From: SKGA01 sp051819745
GTDB taxonomy: Archaea > Nanobdellota > Nanobdellia > Woesearchaeales > SKGA01
Length of the DNA stretch: 48,777 nucleotides
Direction: 5' to 3'
Assembly (NCBI GenBank): GCA_051819745.1
Contig: JBNJGO010000005.1
Location: 1-48,777, forward strand
The position numbers and the translations under genes were made by a program. Positions 34,809 to 43,278 of the stretch are shown here, one piece after another (the stretch's first letter is position 1; the number at the start of each line of letters is the position of its first letter). Below the pieces are notes generated by a model. That model was given only the letters and a program-made list of their open reading frames with translations, was not told where the DNA came from and made no database searches.

Positions 34809-35297
34809 TTACTCGTCATCGTCCTCATCATCTTCTCGTCGAATAACTTTAACAGCATCCATTCGAAGAGTGATAGGGATTGGGACTGCAGCGTCAAGGA
34901 GTTCAACAACCACTTCTTCTTTTTGTCTGTCGATTCTTGAAACTTTTGCTTTTTCACGTTTGAACGCGCCACTGATGATTTCAACAATATCATTTTTTTT
35001 GATATTCATCTCTTTACTGACTTGTTCAATCATATGTGATATTTCTTCATATCCTACGATGCTTGGTAGAAGTCCTTTTGAGTATGGTATTCCAAATCCT
35101 GCTTGTTCTGCATCGCTTCTACTACCTGCTTCGATAAATATGTATCCTCTCATTCCATGAGGTCTGACTATAGAGTACACTTCGAGTTTTTTTCGTTTGA
35201 CATTGCTTGAGAGAAATGAAAGTACTTGATCTTCTCTATTAGCGGTTGTTCGAAGTGCGTAAATGTGTGATTCTTGTGTGGTTTCTTGTTCTGTCAC
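34809..35297 (-). CDS. spt5: Transcription elongation factor Spt5 (NusG-like)
   Basis: 162 residues, GTG start with AAGGTGA upstream. NGN domain (IYALRTTANREDQVLSFL ... MRGYIFIEA) followed by a KOW domain (KNDIVEIISGAFKREKAKVSRID) and an acidic tail. It clamps the RNA polymerase and supports processive elongation. It follows secE with a 15-base gap, the classic secE-nusG order. Confidence 0.95.
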   Translation of the reverse strand: MTEQETTQESHIYALRTTANREDQVLSFLSSNVKRKKLEVYSIVRPHGMRGYIFIEAGSRSDAEQAGFGIPYSKGLLPSIVGYEEISHMIEQVSKEMNIKKNDIVEIISGAFKREKAKVSRIDRQKEEVVVELLDAAVPIPITLRMDAVKVIRREDDEDDDE

Positions 35298-35312
35298 GTT
35301 ACTTCACCTTTT

Positions 35313-35483
35313 TTAGAGTACATAATCTATGAGGTGGATGATAAATCCTATTAGTCCTATAAGCAGTATTCCTAAACCTGAAACTTTAAGGAGTGATTTA
35401 TACTCCTCTCGTTCTGGTTTTTTTGTTATCTTAAAAACTCGGACACATTCTTTGTAAAATGATGAAAGCTTATTTTTTTTCAT
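35313..35483 (-). CDS. secE: Protein translocase subunit SecE (Sec61 gamma)
   Basis: 56 residues, readable directly: MKKNKLSSFYKECVRVFKIT, then KKPEREEYKSLL, a KPxxxEF-like amphipathic helix, and one transmembrane helix (VSGLGILLIGLIGFIIHLI). GAGG precedes the ATG. It holds the two halves of SecY together in the Sec channel, through which the many signal-peptide proteins here must pass. Position directly upstream of spt5 supports the call. Confidence 0.9.
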   Translation of the reverse strand: MKKNKLSSFYKECVRVFKITKKPEREEYKSLLKVSGLGILLIGLIGFIIHLIDYVL

Positions 35484-35515
35484 TGTGTTATCCTCAACGG
35501 AAGCAACCGCTTTCT

Positions 35516-35528
35516 TTTAAATATATTG
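35516..35528 (-). promoter_or_regulatory. TATA box for secE-spt5
   Basis: On the minus strand ATATATTTAAAAG, centred about 38 bases before the secE ATG; short leader containing GAGG. Confidence 0.55.
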
Positions 35529-35544
35529 TTTTTATATTTGTAGT

Positions 35545-36687
35545 TTAATTAACGAATTCAATACCTAAATCGGTTTCTATCTCTTTTTTACCTTCGAATT
35601 TCTTTGATTCGCGTCCTGTTATTTGGCTACTATTAACACCTGTTACGATAAGCATCACTCGAATAGTATTTTCTAAGTCTTCGCTGATTTGAGCTCCCCA
35701 TATGACTTTCGCATCATCTGATAATCGTTCGCTTATGGCTTCAACAACTGTTTTTGCCTCTTCAAGTCGAAGATCGGATCCTCCTGCTACATTAATGAGT
35801 GCTCCGTGAGCTCCAGCAATATCTACATCGAGGAGTGGATTGTTAACTGCCTTATCAACCGCTTCGCTTGCTCTTTGGTCGGTATCTGATTCTCCAACTC
35901 CAATGAGTGCTACACCTCCATCTCCCATTACTGCTCTGATATCTGCAAAATCGAGGTTTACAAGTCCTGCTTTAGTGACGAGCTCTGCAATTCCTTTTAC
36001 TGCGTTTGTGAGTATCTCATCTGCCACTTTGAATGCAGTATGTAGTGGGAGGTCGTGTGCAATTTCAAGTAATTTATCGTTTGGTATAACAATTAATGTA
36101 TCAACACTTTTCTCGAGCATTTCAAGACCGAACATAGCGTTTTCTTTACGACGTCCACCTTCCATTTCAAATGGTATTGTAACGATTGCGACTGTTAAAG
36201 CTCCTGCTTTCTTTGCGATTTCAGCGACTACTGGTGCGGATCCTGTTCCTGTTCCTCCACCAAGCCCGCAAGTGATAAAAACCATGTCGCTTCCTTGAAT
36301 GCTATTTCTGATGTCTGCTTCGGATTCTTTTGCTGATTCTTGACCTATTTTTGGTTGTCCGCCAGCGCCAAGTCCTTTAGTAAGATCTCGTCCTATAAGT
36401 ACTTTCTTATCTGCGCTAGTATAAAGAAGATCTTGTGCGTCTGTATTAACTGCAATCGTTTCTGTTCCTACAATACCCACTTCTGAAATTCGGTTTATTG
36501 TATTACAACCACTTCCTCCTGCGCCGATGACTTTGATACTTGCTTTTTGATTTGATAATAGTGCTTCAAGTTCTTGATCGACAACATTATCTGGTCGTTG
36601 TAATTGTTCTCTTGTTTGAGTTGCAGTATTTCCGTTTTCCTGTTCTTTTGGTGTTTGTTCGGTTGCGTTTTGAAAAAATGAGTCCAC
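35545..36687 (-). CDS. ftsZ: Cell division protein FtsZ
   Basis: 380 residues from GTG at 36687, which has GGAGG seven to eight bases upstream; an ATG at 36702 covers that site, so is less likely. GTPase core: VIGAGGSGCNTINR near residue 55, the tubulin signature GGGTGTGSAP, NTDAQDL, and synergy-loop residues NLDFADIRAVM. FtsZ polymerises into the division ring. The first 50 residues form a Gln/Glu/Thr-rich tail. A promoter at about 36804 would give a leader of about 90 bases. Confidence 0.95.
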   Translation of the reverse strand: MDSFFQNATEQTPKEQENGNTATQTREQLQRPDNVVDQELEALLSNQKASIKVIGAGGSGCNTINRISEVGIVGTETIAVNTDAQDLLYTSADKKVLIGRDLTKGLGAGGQPKIGQESAKESEADIRNSIQGSDMVFITCGLGGGTGTGSAPVVAEIAKKAGALTVAIVTIPFEMEGGRRKENAMFGLEMLEKSVDTLIVIPNDKLLEIAHDLPLHTAFKVADEILTNAVKGIAELVTKAGLVNLDFADIRAVMGDGGVALIGVGESDTDQRASEAVDKAVNNPLLDVDIAGAHGALINVAGGSDLRLEEAKTVVEAISERLSDDAKVIWGAQISEDLENTIRVMLIVTGVNSSQITGRESKKFEGKKEIETDLGIEFVN

Positions 36688-36798
36688 TTTAATTCCCTCC
36701 ATCGTACTAGATAGTGTTATATTGTGCTAGTATAATTATTCCTCAATTATATTGCAGTTTGCACTACCACCCTATACCGTAAAAAATTGGCGTTTTGA

Positions 36799-36809
36799 AA
36801 TTTATAAAT
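36799..36809 (-). promoter_or_regulatory. TATA box for ftsZ
   Basis: On the minus strand TTTATAAATTT; predicted leader of about 90 bases. Confidence 0.5.
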
Positions 36810-36960
36810 CTTTGTATTGTGTTCTCTCTTTTCAAAGATATTTTGCTTACAATTGGTCTTTACACGGAGTCTTTCCTATTAAGAGGTGTTTTTGAGGATT
36901 GTTCGGATCATAATATATTATGTTGATTATTAAATATATTATTCGTTTAGAATTTGATTG

Positions 36961-36995
36961 TAAAAAATTAAATAAAAAAATAAAAAATAAAAATA
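36961..36995 (-). terminator. T-rich terminator after the DsbA-like gene
   Basis: A-rich on the plus strand, so several runs of five to seven T on the minus strand, about 20 bases beyond the stop codon. Confidence 0.5.
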
Positions 36996-37015
36996 TTGAT
37001 TATCCTCTACTATTT

Positions 37016-38242
37016 CTAACAAGAACCTTGTGCAGTTTGTGTTTGTGATGAAACAACTTCTTCACATTCTGCAGGTAGTGTTCCTTCAAATTCTTGACAT
37101 AATGCTGTTTTTAGACTTTCTGCATCTCTAGAACCACTATGTGTCTTTCCGTTAATCAAGAAAGTTGGTGATGCAGTTGGTGGTACTAGGCTTCCCTGTT
37201 GTTCAGTAACAACATTTTCTATTGTTTGGCTTTCCTCTTGAGCAATATCGAGTCTGTTTTCTTCATAACAGTTTTTGATTGCACTTACGTCAACACCTGC
37301 TTCTTGTGCTGTTTCTTCCCAACAAGTATCGACATCTTGTGCAGTGCATTTGTCGTTTATTGCGAGTGTGAAATCAAAGTATGCTTCTTCTCCTAGTTCT
37401 TTGAGAGCGCATAACTCTCGAACTCCTTGGTTTCCTTCAGGTTCTCCGTGTAGGGATTGTATTGAATCGCCATTTACTGAAATAATGTAATGAGGTACTA
37501 TCTCAACTCGATCTCCAAATAAGTCATAAAGTTCTCCCGCAGCTTCATCTGCTGGATTTCCGTAAGGACAGAATGCCATGACAAAATAATCCAGTCGTGG
37601 TTTGTCTCCTTCGTATCCTAATGCTTGGAGGTTGTCTTGAGGGTAGTTTTCGAGTTTTGCTTCTTGAGCTTCTTGTTTTTCTTCATCAAGGTAGTAGGTC
37701 GCTCCAATTGCTTCATCCATTATCTTGTAACTTCCATCTTCAAGTTCCGTAAAGCTTTGAGGGAGTTGCGGTGTTTCCGTCCAACCTGCTGTATTTGCGA
37801 TTTCTTTCTCAAAGATAAATGACGGTGCTTTTGTCAAGCCATACTGTTGTATCATATCTTCTCCTTCTCTTTCGCTTGCATCAACTGTTGTTACTTCAAA
37901 TGTTGTGTTGGTGAATAGTTGTTGCTCTGAAATTTGTACTATTTGTTCTATGATTTGTTCGCAGTTTTCACATCCACTATCTGTTATTACTGTCATACCT
38001 ATAGTGTCTTGTTGTTCTGGAAATAAGTTTAAGCCAAAACCTCCTGTGATTATGGATGCTATAAGAAGAACTGCGAGTCCGAGACTTGCGATTTTCCATC
38101 GTTTTCCAGGAGTGCATGTTTTTGCTTTTTTCTTATGATGTCCTGGTTCGTGGTGTTTTTTATGAGGGGTTGTTTTTTTACTTGCTTTTTTTTCATGTGT
38201 TGGTGTTTTTTGTTTACCTTTTTTTGCATGCGATTTTACCAT
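37016..38242 (-). CDS. Membrane-anchored thioredoxin-fold protein, DsbA/GILT-like
   Basis: 408 residues. A Lys/His-rich cytoplasmic tail of about 45 residues precedes a transmembrane helix (IASLGLAVLLIASIITGGFGL). The extracellular part has a first thioredoxin-like half with CENC near residue 94, and a second half with AFCPYGNPADEAAGEL, a CPYG motif lacking the second Cys, followed by paired Cys of a DsbA/GILT-like fold and a final GSC. Such enzymes make or shuffle disulfides outside the cell; the Cys-paired Ig-like repeats of the giant surface protein are plausible clients. GAGGTA precedes the ATG. Confidence 0.75.
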   Translation of the reverse strand: MVKSHAKKGKQKTPTHEKKASKKTTPHKKHHEPGHHKKKAKTCTPGKRWKIASLGLAVLLIASIITGGFGLNLFPEQQDTIGMTVITDSGCENCEQIIEQIVQISEQQLFTNTTFEVTTVDASEREGEDMIQQYGLTKAPSFIFEKEIANTAGWTETPQLPQSFTELEDGSYKIMDEAIGATYYLDEEKQEAQEAKLENYPQDNLQALGYEGDKPRLDYFVMAFCPYGNPADEAAGELYDLFGDRVEIVPHYIISVNGDSIQSLHGEPEGNQGVRELCALKELGEEAYFDFTLAINDKCTAQDVDTCWEETAQEAGVDVSAIKNCYEENRLDIAQEESQTIENVVTEQQGSLVPPTASPTFLINGKTHSGSRDAESLKTALCQEFEGTLPAECEEVVSSQTQTAQGSC

Positions 38243-38282
38243 ATATATCGTACCTCACACGTGTAGTGTGTTTTTTAATTGT

Positions 38283-38307
38283 TAAGAACATATTTTTTTT
38301 GTTCTTA
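38283..38307. promoter_or_regulatory. Inverted repeat near the start of the DsbA-like transcript
   Basis: TAAGAAC at 38283-38289 and GTTCTTA at 38301-38307, perfect seven-base arms. They lie just downstream of the start predicted from the minus-strand TATA box at 38334-38345, so could be an operator or leader hairpin. Confidence 0.4.
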
Positions 38308-38333
38308 GTTATTGTTGCATGGTCATTTCTTTT

Positions 38334-38345
38334 TTTTATAAATGT
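38334..38345 (-). promoter_or_regulatory. TATA box for the DsbA-like gene
   Basis: On the minus strand CATTTATAAAAA, predicted transcription start near 38313, leader of about 70 bases. Confidence 0.5.
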
Positions 38346-38548
38346 TATGATGGTTACAGTGATTTTTGTTCTTTGTCTGCACTCTGTTAGTATTTTTCTC
38401 CATTTGATATCTTATTTTGTTGTAGATATAGTTATTATTATTTTCGTTTCTCTCTTTTGTTTTTTCTTTTTTTTTTGGTCTTCATGAGAGATTAGTTGTG
38501 ATTATTTTGTATTAGTATGGTGTAAATACATAAATTTGTTACAACTCT

Positions 38549-38565
38549 GTTGATTTTAAATCAAC
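38549..38565. promoter_or_regulatory. Palindromic operator upstream of the grpE TATA box
   Basis: GTTGATTTTAAATCAAC: perfect eight-base arms around one base, just upstream of the TATA box. A near copy lies at 38608-38624. Confidence 0.65.
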
Positions 38566-38570
38566 TAAAC

Positions 38571-38586
38571 GAAATATTTATATATT
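38571..38586 (+). promoter_or_regulatory. TATA box for grpE
   Basis: GAAATATTTATATATT, lying between two palindromes. Predicted transcription start near 38605. Confidence 0.65.
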
Positions 38587-38607
38587 AGTTGTTCTTACTA
38601 TAATCTT

Positions 38608-38624
38608 GTTGATTTTAAGTCAAC
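38608..38624. promoter_or_regulatory. Second palindromic operator at the grpE transcription start
   Basis: GTTGATTTTAAGTCAAC, the same palindrome with one changed base; its centre is 59 bases from that of the first copy, and it overlaps or touches the predicted transcription start. A repressor bound here would block the promoter. Confidence 0.65.
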
Positions 38625-38641
38625 GAAAATATAGTGATAGT

Positions 38642-39196
38642 ATGAAACGAAAACAATCAGATAATAACTCTTATTCAGCAAAAACTGAATCAAACGAGAA
38701 ACAAAGTAAACAAGAGTCCAAGCATGATTCGACTCAAGAGCAAATTTTGAGTGAGAGTGAAGATGTAATTGTTGAATTACAAGAACGTCTTCGTGAAAAA
38801 GAAGATGCTTTTTTACGTCTTCAAGCGGAATTTGAAAATTTTAGGAAACGAACCGAGCTTGAAAAGCAAAATACTTATGATCGGGCTCTTCGAGATGTTT
38901 TCAAAAAAATTGTAGGGGTATTTGATGATTTCGACCTCGCTCTTTCACACAAACAGGACGGTCAGAGTTTCAGGAAAGGAATGGAACTCATCTATGCAAA
39001 ATTGTATGGTGTTGCTGAAGATGAAGGGCTCAAAAAAATCGACACTGTTGGTCAGCAGTTCGATCCTCAACGACACGAAGCAATGTTGGCTCAAGAAAGC
39101 GATAAGCCATCACAAGAAATAATTGAGGAACTCCAACCAGGATATTCTCTCAATAATGTGATTGTTAGAACTGCAAAAGTGAAAGTTTCGAAATGA
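38642..39196 (+). CDS. grpE: GrpE nucleotide exchange factor
   Basis: 184 residues from the ATG at 38642, five bases after AGTG. Charged N-terminal tail, a long coiled coil (VELQERLREKEDAFLRLQAE) with FENFRKRTE, then the C-terminal beta domain with FDPQRHEAM and GYSLNNVIVRTAKVKVSK. It releases ADP from DnaK. First gene of a grpE-dnaK-dnaJ set and preceded by palindromes likely bound by a stress regulator. Confidence 0.95.
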   Translation: MKRKQSDNNSYSAKTESNEKQSKQESKHDSTQEQILSESEDVIVELQERLREKEDAFLRLQAEFENFRKRTELEKQNTYDRALRDVFKKIVGVFDDFDLALSHKQDGQSFRKGMELIYAKLYGVAEDEGLKKIDTVGQQFDPQRHEAMLAQESDKPSQEIIEELQPGYSLNNVIVRTAKVKVSK

Positions 39197-39289
39197 GGGT
39201 ATTTCAGGCATACTAGCGCCCTTGAATTCAAATAAAATTGGTAAAATAAAAACTAAAAAATTACAAACAATATGAAAAGGTGAAAAACT

Positions 39290-41197
39290 ATGGGAAAAAT
39301 GATTGGAATTGATTTAGGAACAACGTTCAGCGCTGTTGCAGTACTTGAAGGTGGAAAACCAGTTATTGTACCAAATGCTGAAGGTTCGAGAACAACACCT
39401 AGTGTTGTCGCATACAAAGATGGAGAACGACTTGCTGGTCAAGTAGCAAAAAACCAAGCAGTACTGAATCCTGATCACACTGTAAGCTCCATCAAACGAC
39501 ATATGGGTGAAGACTACAAAGTACAATTCGGTGATGAGGAGAAAACCCCTCAAGAAATCAGCGCGATGGTACTTCAAAAATTAAAAAAAGATGCTGAAGA
39601 TTATCTTGGTGACACTGTTGAAAAAGCAGTTATTACTGTTCCTGCATACTTTACAGATTCACAACGTCAAGCAACTAAAGACGCTGGAAAAATTGCAGGT
39701 CTTGAAGTAGAACGTATTATCAACGAGCCAACCGCTGCATCTCTGGCATATGGTCTGGATAAAGGGGAAGAGCATAAAGTTCTTATTTTCGATTTTGGAG
39801 GGGGAACATTCGATGTTTCGATTCTCGAACTCGGAGATGGTGTGTTTGAAGTAAAAGCGACAAATGGTGATAACCATCTTGGTGGAGATGATGTTGATAA
39901 AGTATTGATTGATCATCTTGCAAGTGAGTTCAAAAAAGATAATGGTATCGATCTCAAAGAAGATAAAACCAGTCTTCAACGACTTAAAGAAGCTGCTGAA
40001 AAGGCAAAAATCGAACTTTCGACAAAACAGTCAACAACTGTTAACTTGCCTTTCATCACCGCAGATTCTTCTGGTCCAAAACACTTAAACGTTGATATCA
40101 GCAAATCTCAGTTCGAGAATATGATTTCTGATATTTTGGATAAACTCAAGGTTCCAACTGAAAAAGCTCTCAAAAATGCGGGTCTTGGAAAAGATGATAT
40201 TGATAAAGTTATTTTTGTTGGCGGTTCAACACGAATCCCTGCTGTTCAAAAACTTGTCAAGGACTTAACTGGAAAAGATGGAGATAAGTCCGTCAATCCT
40301 GATGAAGCCGTCGCTCTTGGTGCAGCTATTCAAGCAGGAATTTTAGGTGGTGATGTCAAAGATGTTCTTCTTCTTGACGTGACTCCTCTATCACTTGGAA
40401 TTGAAACTCTTGGTGGTGTATTTACCAAAATCATCGAGAAGAACACAACAATTCCGACAAAGAACAGTCAAGTGTTTAGTACTGCAGCTGACAACCAATC
40501 CGCAGTAACTATCCGTGTAGGTCAGGGAGAACGATCGATGTTTGAAGATAATAAAGAATTAGGACGATTCGACCTTGTTGGTATACCTCCAGCTCCTCGT
40601 GGCGTTCCTCAAATTGAAGTTACCTTCAACATTGATGCAAACGGAATCGTCAACGTCAGTGCAAAAGATAAAGGAACTGGTAAAGAGCAATCAATAAAGA
40701 TAACTGCAAGCTCTAACTTGTCAGATGAAGAAATTGAAAAGATGAAACAAGATGCTGAAAAACACGCTGACGAAGATAAGAAAAAACAAGAGCGTGTAGA
40801 AATTGTTAACAACGCAGAAAGTCTCATCTTTTCATCGGAAAAACTCTTCAAGGATTTCGAAGGGAAAGTCGACAAAAAAGAAATAGAACCTGTTAAAAAA
40901 GAGATTGAAGAACTTAAGAAACTCGTTGATGCCAAAGAAAAAGATCATACTGCTATAAAGAAAAAGCATGATAAAATCAATGAGAAAATCCAAAAGTTAT
41001 CTTCAGAACTCTACTCTAAAGTCGCTCAAGAACAACAAGCGCAACAAGCAAAAGAAGGTTCAGGCGATTCAAAAGGTTCTAAGAAATCATCCGATTCGAA
41101 GTCTGAAAAAGATGATGATGTTGTCGATGCGGATTTTGAAGATGTTGATGATGCTAAGGATGACAAAAAAGACGATAAGAAAGACAATAAAAAGTAA
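39290..41197 (+). CDS. dnaK: Hsp70 chaperone DnaK
   Basis: 635 residues, full length. GIDLGTTFSAVAV at the N-terminus, IFDFGGGTFDVSIL, VGGSTRIPAVQ in the ATPase domain, then the substrate-binding domain and a charged tail ending in repeated Asp/Lys. Binds exposed hydrophobic segments of proteins in an ATP cycle driven by DnaJ and GrpE. AAGGTG lies seven bases before the ATG. In archaea this set is usually regarded as acquired from bacteria. Confidence 0.97.
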   Translation: MGKMIGIDLGTTFSAVAVLEGGKPVIVPNAEGSRTTPSVVAYKDGERLAGQVAKNQAVLNPDHTVSSIKRHMGEDYKVQFGDEEKTPQEISAMVLQKLKKDAEDYLGDTVEKAVITVPAYFTDSQRQATKDAGKIAGLEVERIINEPTAASLAYGLDKGEEHKVLIFDFGGGTFDVSILELGDGVFEVKATNGDNHLGGDDVDKVLIDHLASEFKKDNGIDLKEDKTSLQRLKEAAEKAKIELSTKQSTTVNLPFITADSSGPKHLNVDISKSQFENMISDILDKLKVPTEKALKNAGLGKDDIDKVIFVGGSTRIPAVQKLVKDLTGKDGDKSVNPDEAVALGAAIQAGILGGDVKDVLLLDVTPLSLGIETLGGVFTKIIEKNTTIPTKNSQVFSTAADNQSAVTIRVGQGERSMFEDNKELGRFDLVGIPPAPRGVPQIEVTFNIDANGIVNVSAKDKGTGKEQSIKITASSNLSDEEIEKMKQDAEKHADEDKKKQERVEIVNNAESLIFSSEKLFKDFEGKVDKKEIEPVKKEIEELKKLVDAKEKDHTAIKKKHDKINEKIQKLSSELYSKVAQEQQAQQAKEGSGDSKGSKKSSDSKSEKDDDVVDADFEDVDDAKDDKKDDKKDNKK

Positions 41198-41211
41198 TAC
41201 TGTCTTTAGCA

Positions 41212-41234
41212 TTTTTTTATTTTTATTTTTATAA
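41212..41234 (+). terminator. T-rich terminator after dnaK
   Basis: Two T runs separated by A, within 15-35 bases of the stop. Confidence 0.5.
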
Positions 41235-41278
41235 TATTATATTGAACAAAGCAATTAACACTATTATAATATAAATAG

Positions 41279-41288
41279 ATTTAAAAAG
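41279..41288 (+). promoter_or_regulatory. TATA box for dnaJ
   Basis: GATTTAAAAA, predicted start near 41308 and a leader of about 100 bases, so dnaJ has its own promoter. Confidence 0.5.
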
Positions 41289-41291
41289 TTT

Positions 41292-41320
41292 GTATTAGTT
41301 GTTTTGAGGATTACTAATAC
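41292..41320. promoter_or_regulatory. Inverted repeat at the dnaJ transcription start
   Basis: GTATTAGT at 41292-41299 and ACTAATAC at 41313-41320, perfect eight-base arms 13 bases apart, directly after the TATA box. Part of the left arm (TATTAGTTGTT) also occurs in the grpE promoter. Confidence 0.45.
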
Positions 41321-41406
41321 ATTTTGTTGTTGAGCAAATAATACCTCAATGATAATATTATTAATTATGTTAATTAAAATAAAAGTATTATGGAGAGTTG
41401 TTTAGA

Positions 41407-42549
41407 GTGGCAGGAAAGGATTATTATGATATATTGGGCGTTTCTAAAGACGCTTCAAAAGAAGAGATTAGAAAAGCATACAAGAAATTAGCAAAAAAAT
41501 ATCATCCTGATCTCAATAAAGACAATCCTGGTGCTGAGAAAAAATTCAAAGAAATAAATGAAGCTGTCAGAATACTTTCTGATGAAACAAAACGAAAACA
41601 ATATGATCAGTTCGGAAGTGAAGGTATGAATAATGCTGCTGGAGCGGGTGCATCTGGTTTTGGTGGTTTTGGTGGTTTTGGCGGTTCTCAAACAGGTTTT
41701 GATTTTAATGATATTTTCGATTCATTTTTTGGCGGTTCTGGTTTTGGGGGGGAATTTGGTGGTCGAAGACAACGAGCAGGCCCTCGTCAGGGATCCGATC
41801 TCAGATATGATGTTGAAATAACTCTCAAACAAGCCGCGACTGGTTTTGAAAAATCTATTTCTCTTAAAAAAGATGATTCTTGTGATGAATGTGATGGTCG
41901 TGGAGGTCATGGTGAAAAAACATGTCCTACTTGTCAAGGTCATGGTGTTGTTGAACAAGTTCAAAAAACCCCTTTTGGTATGTTTAGAACACAACGACCT
42001 TGTCCCGAATGTAAAGGTCAAGGTAAAACTGTTGAACATATATGTTCTGCTTGTAAAGGGAAAGGTTTTGTTCGAAAAACAAAAACAATCAATCTTAAGA
42101 TACCTGCTGGTGTTGAAGATGGTATGCGATTGCGTGTTGAAGGTGAAGGTGAACCTGGTGAGCCTGGCGCACCTCAAGGAGATTTATATGTTTTCATACA
42201 CGTTGCTGAAGATGATGATTTTAAACGTAAGGGTGAAGATTTGTACATTGATATTCCAATAACTTTTTCTCAAGCGGTTCTTGGAGACTCTATAACTGTT
42301 CCTACAATTACAGGGAAAGCACAACTTAAGATTCCTGCTGGAACTCAACCTGGAACGTATCTTAGGATGAAAGGAAAAGGTATGCCTCAAGTGAAAGGAT
42401 CTGGTCATGGCGATCAATATGTAAAAATCACTATTGAAGTTCCGACATCTGTTTCAAAAAAACAAAAAGAACTTCTTGCTGATTTCGAGAAAAAAGTTAA
42501 AGGTAAACCTCCTCACAAACGACTTTTTGATAAAATAAAGGGAAATTAA
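41407..42549 (+). CDS. dnaJ: Hsp40 co-chaperone DnaJ
   Basis: 380 residues from GTG at 41407, giving the usual (M)AGKDYYDILGVS start; a TTG at 41398 is possible. J domain with the YHPD motif, a Gly/Phe-rich linker, four CxxCxGxG zinc repeats (CDECDGRG, CPTCQGHG, CPECKGQG, CSACKGKG), and the two C-terminal beta domains. Delivers substrates to DnaK and triggers its ATPase. Full-length type I DnaJ. Confidence 0.96.
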   Translation: MAGKDYYDILGVSKDASKEEIRKAYKKLAKKYHPDLNKDNPGAEKKFKEINEAVRILSDETKRKQYDQFGSEGMNNAAGAGASGFGGFGGFGGSQTGFDFNDIFDSFFGGSGFGGEFGGRRQRAGPRQGSDLRYDVEITLKQAATGFEKSISLKKDDSCDECDGRGGHGEKTCPTCQGHGVVEQVQKTPFGMFRTQRPCPECKGQGKTVEHICSACKGKGFVRKTKTINLKIPAGVEDGMRLRVEGEGEPGEPGAPQGDLYVFIHVAEDDDFKRKGEDLYIDIPITFSQAVLGDSITVPTITGKAQLKIPAGTQPGTYLRMKGKGMPQVKGSGHGDQYVKITIEVPTSVSKKQKELLADFEKKVKGKPPHKRLFDKIKGN

Positions 42550-42611
42550 TATTTGGTTCTTGCTTTTGTATGTGTCTTGAGATCTTTTGAAATAACTTTT
42601 TTTACTGAAAA

Positions 42612-42622
42612 GATTTATAAAC
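42612..42622 (+). promoter_or_regulatory. TATA box for the 42666-43725 operon
   Basis: GATTTATAAAC, predicted start near 42644, leader of about 20 bases with AAGGTG. Confidence 0.6.
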
Positions 42623-42665
42623 TTCACTTTAATTTATATTGTTACTAATATTGTAAGGTGATTTT

Positions 42666-42959
42666 ATGGCTGATAATACTGAAACGCAAAATGAACAAAA
42701 TCAACAACAAGTTAATAATATGAGTAAAGAAGAGCAAATTGGTTTTCATAAAGGGTCGATTGCTACTCTTGCTAAAGAACGCGAAGAATTATCTCGGATT
42801 GTTGGTATTGTAGAGCAATTATTACAGATGCACCTTAGTTCTCTCAAAGAATTGGGTGTTGATATTGAACAAGACGCTCAAGTTCAGCAAGCTACTTCTC
42901 AAAATCAATCCCAACCAAAACCTCAAGAGAAGAAAAAACCTATCGAAGATATCTTATAA
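42666..42959 (+). CDS. Small uncharacterised helical protein
   Basis: 97 residues. GGTG lies five bases before the ATG. Residues 1-20 and 70-97 are Gln/Asn/Lys-rich; the middle (GFHKGSIATLAKEREELSRI ... LLQMHLSSLKELGVDIE) is two long helices, reminiscent of small archaeal coiled-coil proteins. Not a recognised prefoldin. First of three overlapping or closely spaced genes that end with a PUA protein, which hints at a role in translation, not proven. Confidence 0.7.
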   Translation: MADNTETQNEQNQQQVNNMSKEEQIGFHKGSIATLAKEREELSRIVGIVEQLLQMHLSSLKELGVDIEQDAQVQQATSQNQSQPKPQEKKKPIEDIL

Positions 42960-43264
42960 TGGTGTGTTCTCAATTGGTCGTCCATACTACTTTAGCTGAT
43001 TTACGAAAAGCAGTTGTTGCTCACACGGATAATGGTCCTTATTTTGTACTTAACGACTCTTCACATAATGAAGCTATTGTAGATGGTGTTGTTTCCAAAG
43101 TTCGTGCTTCGTTATGTTATATTGATATTGAAGGTGAAATATTTACTGCCCTTAAGAAAAAAGATGTTGTGAAAGGTGATATTGTGAGTTGCAGATTATC
43201 CTTAAAATATACTAATAATTATCCTGCTTTCACAATATTATCTTTCAAGAAACGAATTGAGTAA
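42959..43264 (+). CDS. Small uncharacterised protein, possible OB-fold
   Basis: 101 residues. The ATG overlaps the preceding stop by one base (TAATG), typical of coupled genes. Sequence alternates beta-like segments (EAIVDGVVSKV, LCYIDIEGEIFTAL, VVKGDIVSCRLSL), suggesting a small OB-like barrel as in nucleic-acid-binding proteins; resemblance only. No catalytic motif. Confidence 0.65.
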   Translation: MVCSQLVVHTTLADLRKAVVAHTDNGPYFVLNDSSHNEAIVDGVVSKVRASLCYIDIEGEIFTALKKKDVVKGDIVSCRLSLKYTNNYPAFTILSFKKRIE

Positions 43265-43278
43265 CTTGTGGTGTGATT

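Larger units (their letters stand above)
36688..37015. other. Intergenic region between ftsZ and the DsbA-like gene
   Basis: About 330 bases. It holds the ftsZ leader and TATA box (minus strand, near 36799-36809) and an A-rich end that is the T-rich terminator of the DsbA-like gene. No gene seen. Confidence 0.6.
38243..38641. other. Intergenic region between the DsbA-like gene and grpE
   Basis: About 400 bases, T-rich on the plus strand between 38270 and 38490. It contains the minus-strand TATA box for the DsbA-like gene, a TAAGAAC/GTTCTTA inverted repeat, and the grpE promoter with its two palindromes. No gene supported. Confidence 0.6.
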
